DNA of 64,000 nucleotides from JANNSX01 sp041397825 (GTDB lineage: Bacteria; Pseudomonadota; Alphaproteobacteria; Rhizobiales; Hyphomicrobiaceae). The position numbers and the translations under genes were made by a program. A model generated the notes under the pieces. That model made no database searches, was not told the origin of the DNA, and saw only the letters and a program-made list of their open reading frames with translations. The stretch spans positions 186,001 to 250,000 of the forward strand of contig JAWKVX010000005.1 of the NCBI GenBank assembly GCA_041397825.1. Direction: 5' to 3'. Shown piece by piece: positions 44,918 to 55,844 of this stretch; the first letter of the stretch is position 1; each line of letters starts with the position of its first letter.

Positions 44918-46090
44918 TCACCCCGGCCAGCCCGTGTAGACCTCTGGCCCGCGCTTCTTGATCTGACCGGCGATGATGACGCGCTGAATCTCCGACGTGC
45001 CTTCCCAGATGCGATCGACCCGGATATCGCGGTAGAGTCTCTCGACGGGGTTCTCGCGCATGTAGCCGCGTCCGCCGAGGATCTGCAGCGCCTTGTCGAC
45101 AACACGACCGGCCATCTCCGAGCAGAATAGCTTGAGTGCGCTGGCACGTGCGTGGATCAGCTTGCGATCGAGGCCATGGTCGATCTCCCAGGCGACGCGA
45201 TAAAGCATCGACTTCGCGGCGAAGATGTCGACGCCCATGTCAGCGAGCATGAACTCGACGGCCTGGAAATCGCGGATCGGCTGGCCGAACTGTACGCGTG
45301 TCGCTGCAAAGTCGTTGGCAATGTCGAAGGCTCGCGTCGCGGCGCCGAGCGTATGGGTCGCGATCTGCAGTCGCGCCTCGACGAACCAGTCCTTCGTCAG
45401 CTCGAAACCCTGGCCGACATCGCCGAGGATTCTATCGGCGGGAATCCGCGTGTCCTCGAAGACGAGCTCGGCGTGGTCGAAGGTGTAGTTGTGCATGAAT
45501 TTGGGACTGCGAACATGTGTCATGCCCTCGACCGGCTTGTCGACGAGAAACAGTGTCGGTTTCTTCGGATCGCCGTCGACATTCGCCTGCACGATGATGA
45601 AGTCGGAGGCGTTGTAGGAGGTAACGAACCATTTGGTGCCCGACAGGCTCCACTGGTTGCCGACGAGCCGGGCGGTGGCCTCGCCCGCGCCGGCATCGGA
45701 GCCGGCATTGGGCTCGGTGATGGCGACGCACGGACGCCGCTCGCCCTGGTTCGAGGGCTTGAGATAGGTCTCGATCTGCTCCTCCGTGCCGAAGCGCAGG
45801 CAGACGGCCGGCCGCCAGACCGCCGTCCAGAGGCCATTCGTGAGGCGACCGAGCTGCTCTTCGATGACCGTCTGCTCGAGCATGGTGAAACCCTGTCCGC
45901 CATGTACCTTCGAATGGTTGATGCCGGCGAAGCCCCAGTCCCTGACCGCCTGCCGGACCGCCGCGCGCCGATCCATCGGCAGCTCGCCATGCTCCTCGAC
46001 GACCGTTTCGAGCGGCTGCAGCACCTCCTCCGTGAACTTGCGGGCTTTGGCCGAAAGCTCCTTCTGCCGCGACGTCAGAGTGAGGTCCAT
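44918..46090 (-). CDS. Acyl-CoA dehydrogenase
   Basis: FAD-dependent acyl-CoA dehydrogenase of 390 aa. The domains in order are N-terminal helices, beta-barrel (CVAITEPNAGSDAG, WSLSGTKWFVTS), and C-terminal helices. The catalytic base is Glu363 in RIWEGTSE. It could act on branched or aromatic acyl-CoA. It begins 4 bases after the end of the acyl-CoA synthetase gene, so both are in one operon, suggesting activation then desaturation of one acid. Confidence 0.94.
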   Translation of the reverse strand: MDLTLTSRQKELSAKARKFTEEVLQPLETVVEEHGELPMDRRAAVRQAVRDWGFAGINHSKVHGGQGFTMLEQTVIEEQLGRLTNGLWTAVWRPAVCLRFGTEEQIETYLKPSNQGERRPCVAITEPNAGSDAGAGEATARLVGNQWSLSGTKWFVTSYNASDFIIVQANVDGDPKKPTLFLVDKPVEGMTHVRSPKFMHNYTFDHAELVFEDTRIPADRILGDVGQGFELTKDWFVEARLQIATHTLGAATRAFDIANDFAATRVQFGQPIRDFQAVEFMLADMGVDIFAAKSMLYRVAWEIDHGLDRKLIHARASALKLFCSEMAGRVVDKALQILGGRGYMRENPVERLYRDIRVDRIWEGTSEIQRVIIAGQIKKRGPEVYTGWPG

Positions 46091-46094
46091 GGAA

Positions 46095-48188
46095 CTATCC
46101 TTTCGACTTCGGAATGATGAGACAGTCGACCGCCATCGCGCCTCCGGGCGCCGCGATCACCGGGTTGACGTCGATCTCGGCCACGACGTCGCCAAGCGCA
46201 GTGACGAGGATCGAGAAGCGGCTGATCCATTGGGCGAGCTTGTCCGTGTCGGACGGTGGAGCACCGCGCACGCCGGTCAGCAGTCGTGCGACCTTGAGGT
46301 CTGAGAGCATGGCACGAGCGGCTGACGGAGTGATGGGCGCCAGAGCGACCGCCGTGTCGTCCATGACCTCGATCAGCGTGCCACCGGCCGACAACATGAC
46401 GACCGGTCCGAGCTCAGGGTCGATGAAGGCGCCGACGCCGATCTCGACACCTTTTGGTGCCATCTGGGCGACCGAGACGCGAGGACCGAGGCGCGTGCTC
46501 AGTTCCTCATAGGCGCCTCTGACTGCGGCTTCGTGATCGAGACCGAGACGGACGCCGCCAACCTCGGTTTTGTGGGCGTGATCCTCGGCGGTCTTGAGCG
46601 CGACCACCCCGCCGATGGCGCGCCAGGCGGCGACGGCCTCCTCCACCGTGGCTCCAATCCGTCGCGGTGGCACGTCGAGGCCGAAGTCTGCGAGAAGGTC
46701 GAGACTCTCCGTTTCGTCAAGGCGCCCCGTGCGCAAGCGTTGGCGCCACCGAGCAACGATCGTCGCATCCGCCACCTCGTCCGGCCGGTCATAACCAATG
46801 CCGTCGCGCTGCGCGAGCAGCATAGCCACCGCCTTGAGCCCGGCCTGCGTCCCCTTGATGAGCGGTATACCGTGTGCGGCGAGCCGTGCAGCGTTGCCGG
46901 CGTCGTCGGTCAAATGCGCGTTCGAGAGAACCGCGATGGGCTTCTCTGTTCGAGCGGCGGCGTCGATCACCGCGTCGACGACGCCGGTGTGATACCAGTA
47001 GCCGTCACGGACATCGGAGTTGAAGATCGTCAGGGCCACGTCCGGGTCGGCGCTGAGCGCTGAGATGCACCTCTGGAAGCGAGCCGAGAAGTCGCGGGCC
47101 GTACCCCAGGCGTCGAGCGGATTTTCCGGTTGCAGGCCGGGATCGAGCTCGGCCGCGAGCTTGATCTTCGTCGCGTCGGAGATTGTCCCGAACGGCACGC
47201 CGTGTCGTTCTGCGAGATCGACGATCATCTCGCGCTCGCCACCCGAATCGTGAAGTGTGGCGAGACCGCCCTGGCCCGGCCGGCGCGGCGTGTCACAGAG
47301 CTGCAGTGCCGCCGCCATCTCGTCGAGGTCATCAACCTGGTGCACGCCATATGTCCGGAACAGCGCTCGATAGGCCGTATCATTGCCGGCGAGCGCACCG
47401 GTATGCGTCTTAGCCATCGCAGCACTCGCCGCGGTCCGCCCGACTTTGAGGACGACGACGGGGATGCTTCGCTCGGCAGCGAGCTCGAGTGCCGTCTTGA
47501 ACCGATCTGGCGCGCGGATGCTCTCGAGGAACAGGCCGACGACGCGCGCCTCGCCCGAGCAAACCGCCCAGCTCAGATAGTCGGCGACGGTGACGACGCT
47601 CTCCGCACCGGTCGACACGCAAAGGGAAAAGCCCAGGCGCCGGTCGTTATGGCAGAGCGCGGAGAAGGCCGATCCCGATTGCGCGAGCCAGGCAATGCCG
47701 CCTCGCCGCAGGCCGGGTGGCGAAGGGAACGAGGCGACCCTCAGGCCCAGGGGCGGCACGTAAAAGCCCATGCAGTTGGGGCCGCAGAGTGCGATGCCGG
47801 CGCTCATCGCCCTGCTGCGGAGGCGCTCGATGAGGGGCGGCGCAATATCGTCGTCGAGATGGCCGGAGGCAAAAATCGTCACCGCCCTGGCGCCGCTGGC
47901 GATGGCCTGCTCGAGACCGGTCTCGAGCTTCGCATTGGCCAGCGACAGCACGGCGTGATCGGGCGGTTCCGGCAGGCTCGCGAGATCGGGAAAGCACCTG
48001 AGACCTTCGATCTCGCTGTAGCCCGGGTTGACCGGGTAGACACGACCGGCGAAACCGTCGATCCGCGCCATCTGGACCATCGCCAAGCCGTTCGTATCCG
48101 CCTTGGCCGATGCCCCGACGAGGGCGATCGAGCGAGGACGGAGGAGGGCGGTCAGATCGGGCGCTTGGTTCACATGAGGTGTCGGCAT
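46095..48188 (-). CDS. NDP-forming acyl-CoA synthetase (acetate--CoA ligase family)
   Basis: A 697-aa fused two-subunit-type enzyme: an N-terminal CoA-binding fold (about 15-110, SIALVGASAKADTNGLA), a succinyl-CoA-ligase-like domain, the KTHTGALAGND segment near the phospho-His site, and a C-terminal ATP-grasp domain (about 480-690, GVVALKTAEDHAHKTEVGGVRLG). It makes acyl-CoA from a free acid with ADP release. It is upstream of the acyl-CoA dehydrogenase gene on the same strand. The substrate is unknown. Confidence 0.92.
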   Translation of the reverse strand: MPTPHVNQAPDLTALLRPRSIALVGASAKADTNGLAMVQMARIDGFAGRVYPVNPGYSEIEGLRCFPDLASLPEPPDHAVLSLANAKLETGLEQAIASGARAVTIFASGHLDDDIAPPLIERLRSRAMSAGIALCGPNCMGFYVPPLGLRVASFPSPPGLRRGGIAWLAQSGSAFSALCHNDRRLGFSLCVSTGAESVVTVADYLSWAVCSGEARVVGLFLESIRAPDRFKTALELAAERSIPVVVLKVGRTAASAAMAKTHTGALAGNDTAYRALFRTYGVHQVDDLDEMAAALQLCDTPRRPGQGGLATLHDSGGEREMIVDLAERHGVPFGTISDATKIKLAAELDPGLQPENPLDAWGTARDFSARFQRCISALSADPDVALTIFNSDVRDGYWYHTGVVDAVIDAAARTEKPIAVLSNAHLTDDAGNAARLAAHGIPLIKGTQAGLKAVAMLLAQRDGIGYDRPDEVADATIVARWRQRLRTGRLDETESLDLLADFGLDVPPRRIGATVEEAVAAWRAIGGVVALKTAEDHAHKTEVGGVRLGLDHEAAVRGAYEELSTRLGPRVSVAQMAPKGVEIGVGAFIDPELGPVVMLSAGGTLIEVMDDTAVALAPITPSAARAMLSDLKVARLLTGVRGAPPSDTDKLAQWISRFSILVTALGDVVAEIDVNPVIAAPGGAMAVDCLIIPKSKG

Positions 48189-48257
48189 GTCACGAAGATA
48201 GCCGGATCAGCGGGCTGCTTGGCAAGGGCACTCAGCGACGTGGTCTTGGGCCGCTCG

Positions 48258-49574
48258 TCAGGACTCCGCTCGGTCGCGCCAGTCCTCGTAGCGGAACTTT
48301 ACCGCCGCACCGATCTCGAAGAAGGGCGACGGCGGCACCGGTTCCGGTGTGCCGAAAGCCTGCAAATCGGCACCCAGTGAGGTGTTGGCGCCCATCGCCA
48401 TGTCGGCGGCGGCAATGCCTGAGACGACTGACTTCGTGGCCCCGACGCCATTCTCACAGACCGCCGTGAAGACGTTGTCGGCGACCTGCGCCAGTCCGTG
48501 CGCGCGATTGCGGGATGAGCAGACGAAGCCGGCCCAGGTGTACTCGAAATCCACGTTGGGCAGCATCGGAAACCGGTCGCGGAAAAGCCGTTCGTGGTAG
48601 CGCCGAGCGGCGGTCTGTCCGGCCAGCTTCGGATCGTGGCCGGTGCCGAGACCGATGCCCGCGCGCATCAGGATGCGATGATCCTCGGTGTAGCGCATGG
48701 TCGGGCTCGAGGTATGGACGACGGGCAGGATGCCCCATCCCTTGACGGTGTAGGCGTCGCGCTCGACCTCGTTGAGCGGCCGGGTCAGGCTCGCGAACAG
48801 CCGGACCGGAAAGATCCGGCGCTCGAAGAAGCCGAACTCCGGTGTGAAGCCGTTGGTCGCCAGGATGAGCTTCGGGGCCGTGACGCTCCCGCCATCGGTA
48901 TGGGCAGTGATCTTCGGCCCATAGTCGATGCGCGTGACGCGGCTCTGCTCGTGGAGGGCGACGTTCTGCGGAAGCCGGTCGGCCAGGCCGTGGATCAGCT
49001 TGCCCGGCTGCATCAGGATGCAGTTGGGCGAGAACAGCATGGCGCGATAGTGGGCCGTGCCCGTCTCGCGCTCGGCTTCCTTGCGATCGAGGACCCGGCA
49101 GGGCTCGCCGATTCTCTCGAACTCACGCTTGAGGATGCCGATGCGGCGCAGTCCCTCCGGCCCACGCGCCGCCATATACATGCCGTCCTTGCGCCAATCG
49201 CAGCGGATCTGATGGGTCGTGACGATCTCGTCGAGGAAGCGCGTCGCCGCCTGCGAGATGCGGAGAAGCCTTTTCAGTGGCTCGGGATCGGTGATCTCGC
49301 TGCCGTCGGTCGCGTGCTTCAAGCCGAGAACGAAGCCCGAGTTGCGTCCCGACGCCCCCTGGCCGACAACCTGCGCATCGAGCATGGCGATGCGATCGTT
49401 CGGCCGCGTGCGGGCATAATGCCAAGCCGCCCCCATGCCGGCATAGCCAGCGCCGATGATCAAGAGGTCGGCGGCGACATCGCCTTTCAGCTGAGGGCGA
49501 GGCGTGCGCGCCGGGATGGTGCGCGTCCAGCCGTTGGTCTGGTCTTCCCTTGGAAAGTTCCGGATGGTCGGCAC
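48258..49574 (-). CDS. FAD-dependent oxidoreductase (DAO family)
   Basis: A 438-aa DAO-fold enzyme, oxidising a secondary or primary amine. The FAD motif is IIGAGYAGMGAAWHYA, then VVGQGASGRNSGFVLG, as in GlpO/puuB-like amine oxidases. The start is GTG 49574, with GAGGAGG seven bases upstream and no nearby ATG; the first residues MPTIRNFPREDQTNGW suit PuuB-like proteins. Single gene, divergent from the EamA gene. Substrate unknown; a polyamine or N-methyl amine is possible. Confidence 0.88.
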   Translation of the reverse strand: MPTIRNFPREDQTNGWTRTIPARTPRPQLKGDVAADLLIIGAGYAGMGAAWHYARTRPNDRIAMLDAQVVGQGASGRNSGFVLGLKHATDGSEITDPEPLKRLLRISQAATRFLDEIVTTHQIRCDWRKDGMYMAARGPEGLRRIGILKREFERIGEPCRVLDRKEAERETGTAHYRAMLFSPNCILMQPGKLIHGLADRLPQNVALHEQSRVTRIDYGPKITAHTDGGSVTAPKLILATNGFTPEFGFFERRIFPVRLFASLTRPLNEVERDAYTVKGWGILPVVHTSSPTMRYTEDHRILMRAGIGLGTGHDPKLAGQTAARRYHERLFRDRFPMLPNVDFEYTWAGFVCSSRNRAHGLAQVADNVFTAVCENGVGATKSVVSGIAAADMAMGANTSLGADLQAFGTPEPVPPSPFFEIGAAVKFRYEDWRDRAES

Positions 49575-49774
49575 CGAAGGCCTCCTCGACTGAGGTGCAA
49601 AGCCTAGCGGCGACAGGGGCCGTTGAACAGGCGTGATTGATCGATGGCCGTCGCAAAGCAGCTGCGCGGCCGGGGCTCTTGCATCGGCCCCCGTGGCGCG
49701 CTCAGTCTGGCGCGCCGGCAATAGGGGCCGGTAGGCGTGCCGGGCGGCACCGGCGACGAACGGCGGGGACGACC

Positions 49775-50704
49775 ATGCAGTCCGAGGCTCTGGCTCTGGG
49801 CTCTGCCGTTGCGCTCGCGCTCGGCAGCATGTTCATGGGCGAGCTCAGGGGCCGGCTCGATCCGACCTCGGTCACGCGCTGGAGCTTCGTCGTGGCGACG
49901 CTGATGACCGGCACCGCTGCCGTGGTGGTCGGCGGTTGGGCGACCATCACGCCGCAGAACGCCCTGTATCTCGCGGTGTCGGGCTTCTTTGCCATGGTGA
50001 TCGCCGGGCCGAGCTACTATGGCGCCATCTTCTCCATCGGTCCGGGCAATGCGCTGCTGATCTTCTCGCTCAATGCGCCGATCGCGGCCTTCGCGGGCTT
50101 TCTCCTGTTCGGTGAGCGATTCTCGGGCAAGGAGCTCGTCGCCGTGGCGCTGATCCTCGCCGGCATCGCGCTCGCCGTGGTATTCGGGGAACGGCGGCCT
50201 GCCGAGCAACGCGCGGCGGCCACGAGCGTGCGCCGTCGCGTCCCCTGGATCGGTATCGGCTATGGCATGACGGCGGCGTTGGGTCAGGGCCTCGGCAATG
50301 TCGCCGCCAAGGCCGCCATGACCGATTTCGTGGAACCCTTCGCCGCCATGACGGTCCGATCAGCTGCTGGCGCGGTGATCCTCTGGATGCTGCTCGTGCT
50401 GCCGTTTCACCGTGCGAAATCGCACGGCCACGCGGATGCCCGGACGCTCATACTCATTCTCATCGGCACCGGCATCGGCATGGGCGTCGGCATGACCATG
50501 TTGATGGGGGCGCTGACCGAGGGCGACGTCGGCATCGTCTCGACCTTGGGCGCCATGACGCCGGTGGCCATTCTGCCGATGGTGTGGGCGCGCACGGGCG
50601 TTCCGCCACGATGGCAGGCCTGGCTCGGCGCCGTCGTGGCGGTGCTGGGCACGGCGGTTCTGTTCGGGAGTGGTTGTCTCTGGGAGGTGGTGTGCTTTGG
50701 GTAA
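49775..50704 (+). CDS. DMT/EamA family transporter
   Basis: A 309-aa membrane protein with ten helices in two EamA repeats, and an unusual extra hydrophobic C-terminus (LFGSGCLWEVVCFG). Exporter of unknown substrate. GGGGAC precedes the ATG at 49775. Divergent from the FAD oxidoreductase gene. The open frame runs further upstream without a ribosome-binding site. Confidence 0.9.
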   Translation: MQSEALALGSAVALALGSMFMGELRGRLDPTSVTRWSFVVATLMTGTAAVVVGGWATITPQNALYLAVSGFFAMVIAGPSYYGAIFSIGPGNALLIFSLNAPIAAFAGFLLFGERFSGKELVAVALILAGIALAVVFGERRPAEQRAAATSVRRRVPWIGIGYGMTAALGQGLGNVAAKAAMTDFVEPFAAMTVRSAAGAVILWMLLVLPFHRAKSHGHADARTLILILIGTGIGMGVGMTMLMGALTEGDVGIVSTLGAMTPVAILPMVWARTGVPPRWQAWLGAVVAVLGTAVLFGSGCLWEVVCFG

Positions 50705-50900
50705 GGTGATCCCGGAACAGCCACCGGCGGGAGTCCCGTTCCGGACGCCGTCATGGAACCGAGTCTCATTCGAAACGACGACTCTGCGGTGCTCGATGCG
50801 TTGAAGACCTGAGCCGCGCGCTCGGGCCTTTCGAGGCTTGACGCCGTCAGAGTGATGATCAGCGAGGTTCCTGCTGAGATACGACCTCGATTGAAACGCA

Positions 50901-50928
50901 AAGCCCCGCGGATCGCTCCGCGGGGCTT
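50901..50928 (-). terminator. Rho-independent terminator of groESL
   Basis: 12-base stem AAGCCCCGCGGA/TCCGCGGGGCTT with a 4-base loop. Read on the minus strand it is followed by TGCGTTT. It may also end the EamA transcript from the other side. Confidence 0.75.
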
Positions 50929-50967
50929 CGTTTCGTCAGGCGTCAGGCCGACGTGAGCCTCGGGCTC

Positions 50968-51049
50968 ACATCATGTCGTCCATGCCCATTCCGCCATCCG
51001 GAGCCGGGCTTGCCCGGTTTCGGCAGCGTCAAGCATGGGCGGGCATAGA

Positions 51050-51079
<30 letters not shown>
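50968..51079. repeat. Duplicated groEL 3' end (28-bp direct repeat)
   Basis: The 28 bases at 50968-50995 are identical to 51052-51079, 84 bp apart. The right copy codes for the groEL C-terminus GGMGMDDMM followed by TAA; the left copy encodes the same nine residues in the minus direction followed by TGA, but lies beyond the groEL stop. It looks like a vestigial duplication of the gene end. Confidence 0.85.
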
Positions 51080-52699
<1,620 letters not shown>

Positions 52700-52755
52700 A
52701 ATTGGCTACTCCGATTGAATTTCGTTGGGGGGACGACAATTGACGATCGAGCGTC

Positions 52756-53073
52756 TCAGGCGGCCTTCTTCGAGGCGGCCTTGCCACCCTCGACGACGCC
52801 CATGATGTCGCTCTCTTTCATGATCAGGTACTCGGTACCGTCAATCTTGACCTCGGTCCCGGACCACTTGCCGAACAGCACGATGTCGCCGGCCTTGACG
52901 TCGAGCTCGACACGCTTGCCATCCTCGTCGCGGGCACCGGGGCCGACGGCGACGATCTCGCCCTTCATGGGCTTCTCGGCAGCGCTGTCCGGAATGATGA
53001 TGCCACCGGCGGTCTTCAGATCCTCTTCGACTCGCTTCACGACCACGCGGTCATGCAACGGACGGAACTTCAT
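52756..53073 (-). CDS. groS: Co-chaperonin GroES
   Basis: 105-aa lid of the chaperonin. The mobile loop EDLKTAGGIIIPDSAAEKP and the strand VLFGKWSGTEVKIDGTEYLIMKE are typical. A basic KAASKKAA tail is longer than usual (the common length is 95-98). GGGAG lies 8 bases before the ATG at 53073. The open frame extends upstream into the promoter region without function. Confidence 0.98.
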   Translation of the reverse strand: MKFRPLHDRVVVKRVEEDLKTAGGIIIPDSAAEKPMKGEIVAVGPGARDEDGKRVELDVKAGDIVLFGKWSGTEVKIDGTEYLIMKESDIMGVVEGGKAASKKAA

Positions 53074-53135
53074 GGAGATGACTCCCGTATGTTTGATGTT
53101 GCGGCAGGGGCGCTGCCAGGACTTTGGGAAGTCCG

Positions 53136-53162
53136 TTAGCACTCGTTAACAGCAAGTGCTAA
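53136..53162. promoter_or_regulatory. CIRCE operator 1 of groESL
   Basis: TTAGCACTC, 9 bases, AAGTGCTAA, one mismatch from the HrcA operator consensus TTAGCACTC-N9-GAGTGCTAA. It lies between the promoter and groES, in the leader. Confidence 0.9.
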
Positions 53163-53174
53163 CAGATGGCGGGA

Positions 53175-53203
53175 GGGATACTGAGCAGCCTGTGGATTGT
53201 CAA
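53175..53203 (-). promoter_or_regulatory. Vegetative promoter of groESL
   Basis: On the minus strand TTGACA (53203-53198), a 17-base spacer, and TATCCC (53180-53175). It is flanked on both sides by a CIRCE element. Confidence 0.65.
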
Positions 53204-53209
53204 GCAAAA

Positions 53210-53236
53210 TTAGCAGTCGCCCGACGGGAGTGCTAA
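53210..53236. promoter_or_regulatory. CIRCE operator 2 of groESL
   Basis: TTAGCAGTC, 9 bases, GAGTGCTAA: one mismatch from the consensus and upstream of the -35 box, so the promoter is bracketed by two HrcA sites. Confidence 0.85.
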
Positions 53237-53349
53237 TGACGCCAATGCTAGCAGATATGCACCGATCGGGCCGACTTCAAGCCGCCGGCCGGACGATCGA
53301 CAAAACGCTGCTGCAGGAGATCGCTGCGACTCAGAATAATGTTTATATT

Positions 53350-54078
53350 TCAGACTGTTAGAGTTTGACCTGAGAGAAAACGGGCCTGATCGCTGGCGAG
53401 TTGCAGCGCGACCTCGGCGATCGCCCGTCCGCGGCCGGTTCGGGCAATCCCGGGCCCGTCCCCCGCGTCCCGCGACCAGGCGTTCGCGATCAAGGGCTCG
53501 GCAGCGATGCCGTAGGCTCGAATGCCTGCACTCGCGAACTCCTCGGCCTGACGCTGGACCAGATCCATCAGCCCGGCTCGGAGCAGCATGCGGCCGATGT
53601 CTCCCCTGTCGCCCGGGGCCGGCAGCATCGCCACTGTCACCAGGGTCCCGCGAATATTCTTCATGCGCATCCTGTCGGCGATGCGCCCTGCGAGATGGAA
53701 GGGTAGTCGGAGGGCATCGATCACCGGACGATCGCTGTCCTCGGCCAGCATCTCGCGCCAACCGGCGGGCAGCGCAGTCACGCCGACGGCGATGTCCAGG
53801 CCGGCATGCGCGGTCGAGGCGGCATCGGCCAGACGCTCGATCTCGGCGGGGGATCGCGGCCGACACTGGAAGACTCGGACCGAAGTGCCGCTGATCCCGG
53901 GGCCGCCATTGAGCCGGGCGGCCTGCAGGATGAGCCTGGCCTGCTGGCGAGCGAAGGCCCTGGCGATGCTCGAGCCGGCTCGCCTTTCCGCGCCCGTGAC
54001 GAGCACGCGCTTACCGGCGAGCTCTGGATACTGCTTCAGGGAAACGTCTTGGGCTAGGGCGCGACTTTGCAACATCAT
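53350..54078 (-). CDS. SDR-like protein without catalytic Tyr/Lys
   Basis: A 242-aa short-chain-dehydrogenase fold. The dinucleotide-binding motif is TGAERRAGSSIARAF, and the C-terminal GIRAYGIAAEP matches the family. Where the YxxxK catalytic pair would be, the segment reads IGRMLLRAGLMDLV, so Tyr and Lys are lacking. It may have become a binding or regulatory protein. The start could be either of two adjacent ATGs (54078 and 54075). Divergent from the EAL gene. Confidence 0.8.
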   Translation of the reverse strand: MMLQSRALAQDVSLKQYPELAGKRVLVTGAERRAGSSIARAFARQQARLILQAARLNGGPGISGTSVRVFQCRPRSPAEIERLADAASTAHAGLDIAVGVTALPAGWREMLAEDSDRPVIDALRLPFHLAGRIADRMRMKNIRGTLVTVAMLPAPGDRGDIGRMLLRAGLMDLVQRQAEEFASAGIRAYGIAAEPLIANAWSRDAGDGPGIARTGRGRAIAEVALQLASDQARFLSGQTLTV

Positions 54079-54361
54079 CTGACCATACGCTCTCTGGCGG
54101 CGGGGATCGCCGCGACACTCGGGCCGAATCGGTAAAGCAAGCCTTAAGTGCCGCCGGGGCAGCTTTGCGGCAGCTTTGCCGCAGACCAAGGGAAAACTTT
54201 GGATTTCCCTCTCAGATCAGAATCCTGAGGAAAAGACCTTCGCCGCCATTGCAACATTGCCGGCGACCGGAAAACTCGCCACATCAGTGTCGGATGTGAG
54301 TCGCGTTGGCGTAGGTGGGGCACGCAGATCGTAAGATCATGCGCGATGTGGAAGTGGGAAC

Positions 54362-55732
54362 ATGCCGAACGCCGGACGTGACACGACTCCTCGGGACGAT
54401 GCGCCGGACCAGAGCCGCTGGCGCAATCTGGCCATCGTCGCCTCTATGGCGGTGGTGTCCTTGGCGTTCGGTGCCGGACTGCTGGTCAATGGAGGATTTG
54501 GCCTAGGTCCCTCGATCATCGGCGGTCTCGGGCTGTTCGTCCTGGCCATGCTCCTGCACACCATCCTGCGGCGGTTGAGGGATCTGTCGCGGTCTCAACG
54601 CAGGGCGAGAATGGCCGGCGAGCCTGCAACCGCAGCAGCCGAGGCCTATGCGGTTGACGATCGAGAGCTCGGCTACGACTCCGGGCCCGCAGATTTCGCG
54701 ACGACCCGTGATGAGGACGCCGGTGCCCACGGCTGGGGCGAGCCCGCGGCGGTCAACGATCTCGTGCGCCAGCTCGCGACGGAGTTGCGGAAAGCCCCGG
54801 ACGAGCCGGCCTCCGCGCCGAGCAAAGCCCTGGCGTCGCCACCATCAGCCGGCGTCAAGACACCGCCGGTGCGGCCGATGCCGATCCCCGCGCCGCCCCT
54901 CGAGTCGACCGCGACTCAGGTGGCGGTCGAACGCGCCGCGCCGCGTCCTGCCCCGCCGCGCGCCCCGATGCCGCCGCAGGCTACGCGCCGCGACGACGTC
55001 GCCGAGATCGTTCGTCGAGCCATCGAGGGTCAGGATATGGAGATTCATCTCCAGCCTGTCATGAGCCTTAACGATCGGCGCGTTCATCTCTATGAGGCGT
55101 TTCCGCGGCTGCGCGATAGTCGAGGCGGTCTCGTGAAGCCGGAAGCCTATGCTCGAGCCGCGGCGGATCTCGGTCTCGCCACCGATCTCGAGCGCGTGGC
55201 GTTCCAGCGGATGGCGCAGATCCTTGCCAGGTTGATCGAGCGCGGCAAGCAGAAGCCGATGTTCGTGCCGCTGTCGGCCGATGCGCTGCGAGACGGCACG
55301 TTCCTGAGAGCCTTTCACGAAACTCTCAAGGCCGGACCCTCCTTCGCAGCCAACTTGGTCTTCGAGCTGCCTGAGAGTGACGTCGGGCGGCTTGGCCCGG
55401 CGGAGCGCGATGCCATTCGGGCCCTGGCCAATGCCGGATTCCGGTTCTCGCTCCAGGACGTTGTTCAGCTCGACATGGAGCTGATCGGCGATCTGCCGAT
55501 CGCCTTCGTCAAGTTGCTGCCGATCGCGTTGTCCGGCGCGCCGGGCTCGGCGGCAGGGCTAGTCGCCCGCGTCAGGAGCATGGAGGCGGAGCCGGTGGTC
55601 GATGGGGTGCAGTCCGACAATGATGTCGCGGTGGCACGTGCTCTCGGCATCGTGCTTGGCCAAGGGAGCCTGCTCTCGGAGCCGAGGCCGCTGAAAGCCG
55701 AGGTGATCGGCACCACACGCACGGGCACCTGA
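54362..55732 (+). CDS. Membrane-anchored degenerate EAL domain protein
   Basis: A 456-aa protein with two membrane helices (about 24-65), a Pro/Ala-rich linker (about 80-215) and a C-terminal EAL domain (about 220-450). The EAL signature reads EAF (245-247) and the DDFG-type loop reads LQDVVQ (about 364-369), so c-di-GMP hydrolysis is unlikely. It probably binds a ligand or partner. It is upstream of a TIGR01459 HAD protein, a pairing seen in other Hyphomicrobiales. The ATG lies after GGAA. Confidence 0.87.
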   Translation: MPNAGRDTTPRDDAPDQSRWRNLAIVASMAVVSLAFGAGLLVNGGFGLGPSIIGGLGLFVLAMLLHTILRRLRDLSRSQRRARMAGEPATAAAEAYAVDDRELGYDSGPADFATTRDEDAGAHGWGEPAAVNDLVRQLATELRKAPDEPASAPSKALASPPSAGVKTPPVRPMPIPAPPLESTATQVAVERAAPRPAPPRAPMPPQATRRDDVAEIVRRAIEGQDMEIHLQPVMSLNDRRVHLYEAFPRLRDSRGGLVKPEAYARAAADLGLATDLERVAFQRMAQILARLIERGKQKPMFVPLSADALRDGTFLRAFHETLKAGPSFAANLVFELPESDVGRLGPAERDAIRALANAGFRFSLQDVVQLDMELIGDLPIAFVKLLPIALSGAPGSAAGLVARVRSMEAEPVVDGVQSDNDVAVARALGIVLGQGSLLSEPRPLKAEVIGTTRTGT

Positions 55733-55844
55733 GGCGATTGTGGCGGTCGGCAAATCGCCGACGATGCTCTATGGTGTGTGCCGTCCGTGACTGCGTTGAG
55801 CGGTCGTCGTGCTCGCGTAGCTCTTGGCTTGGCTCTTGGTCTCG

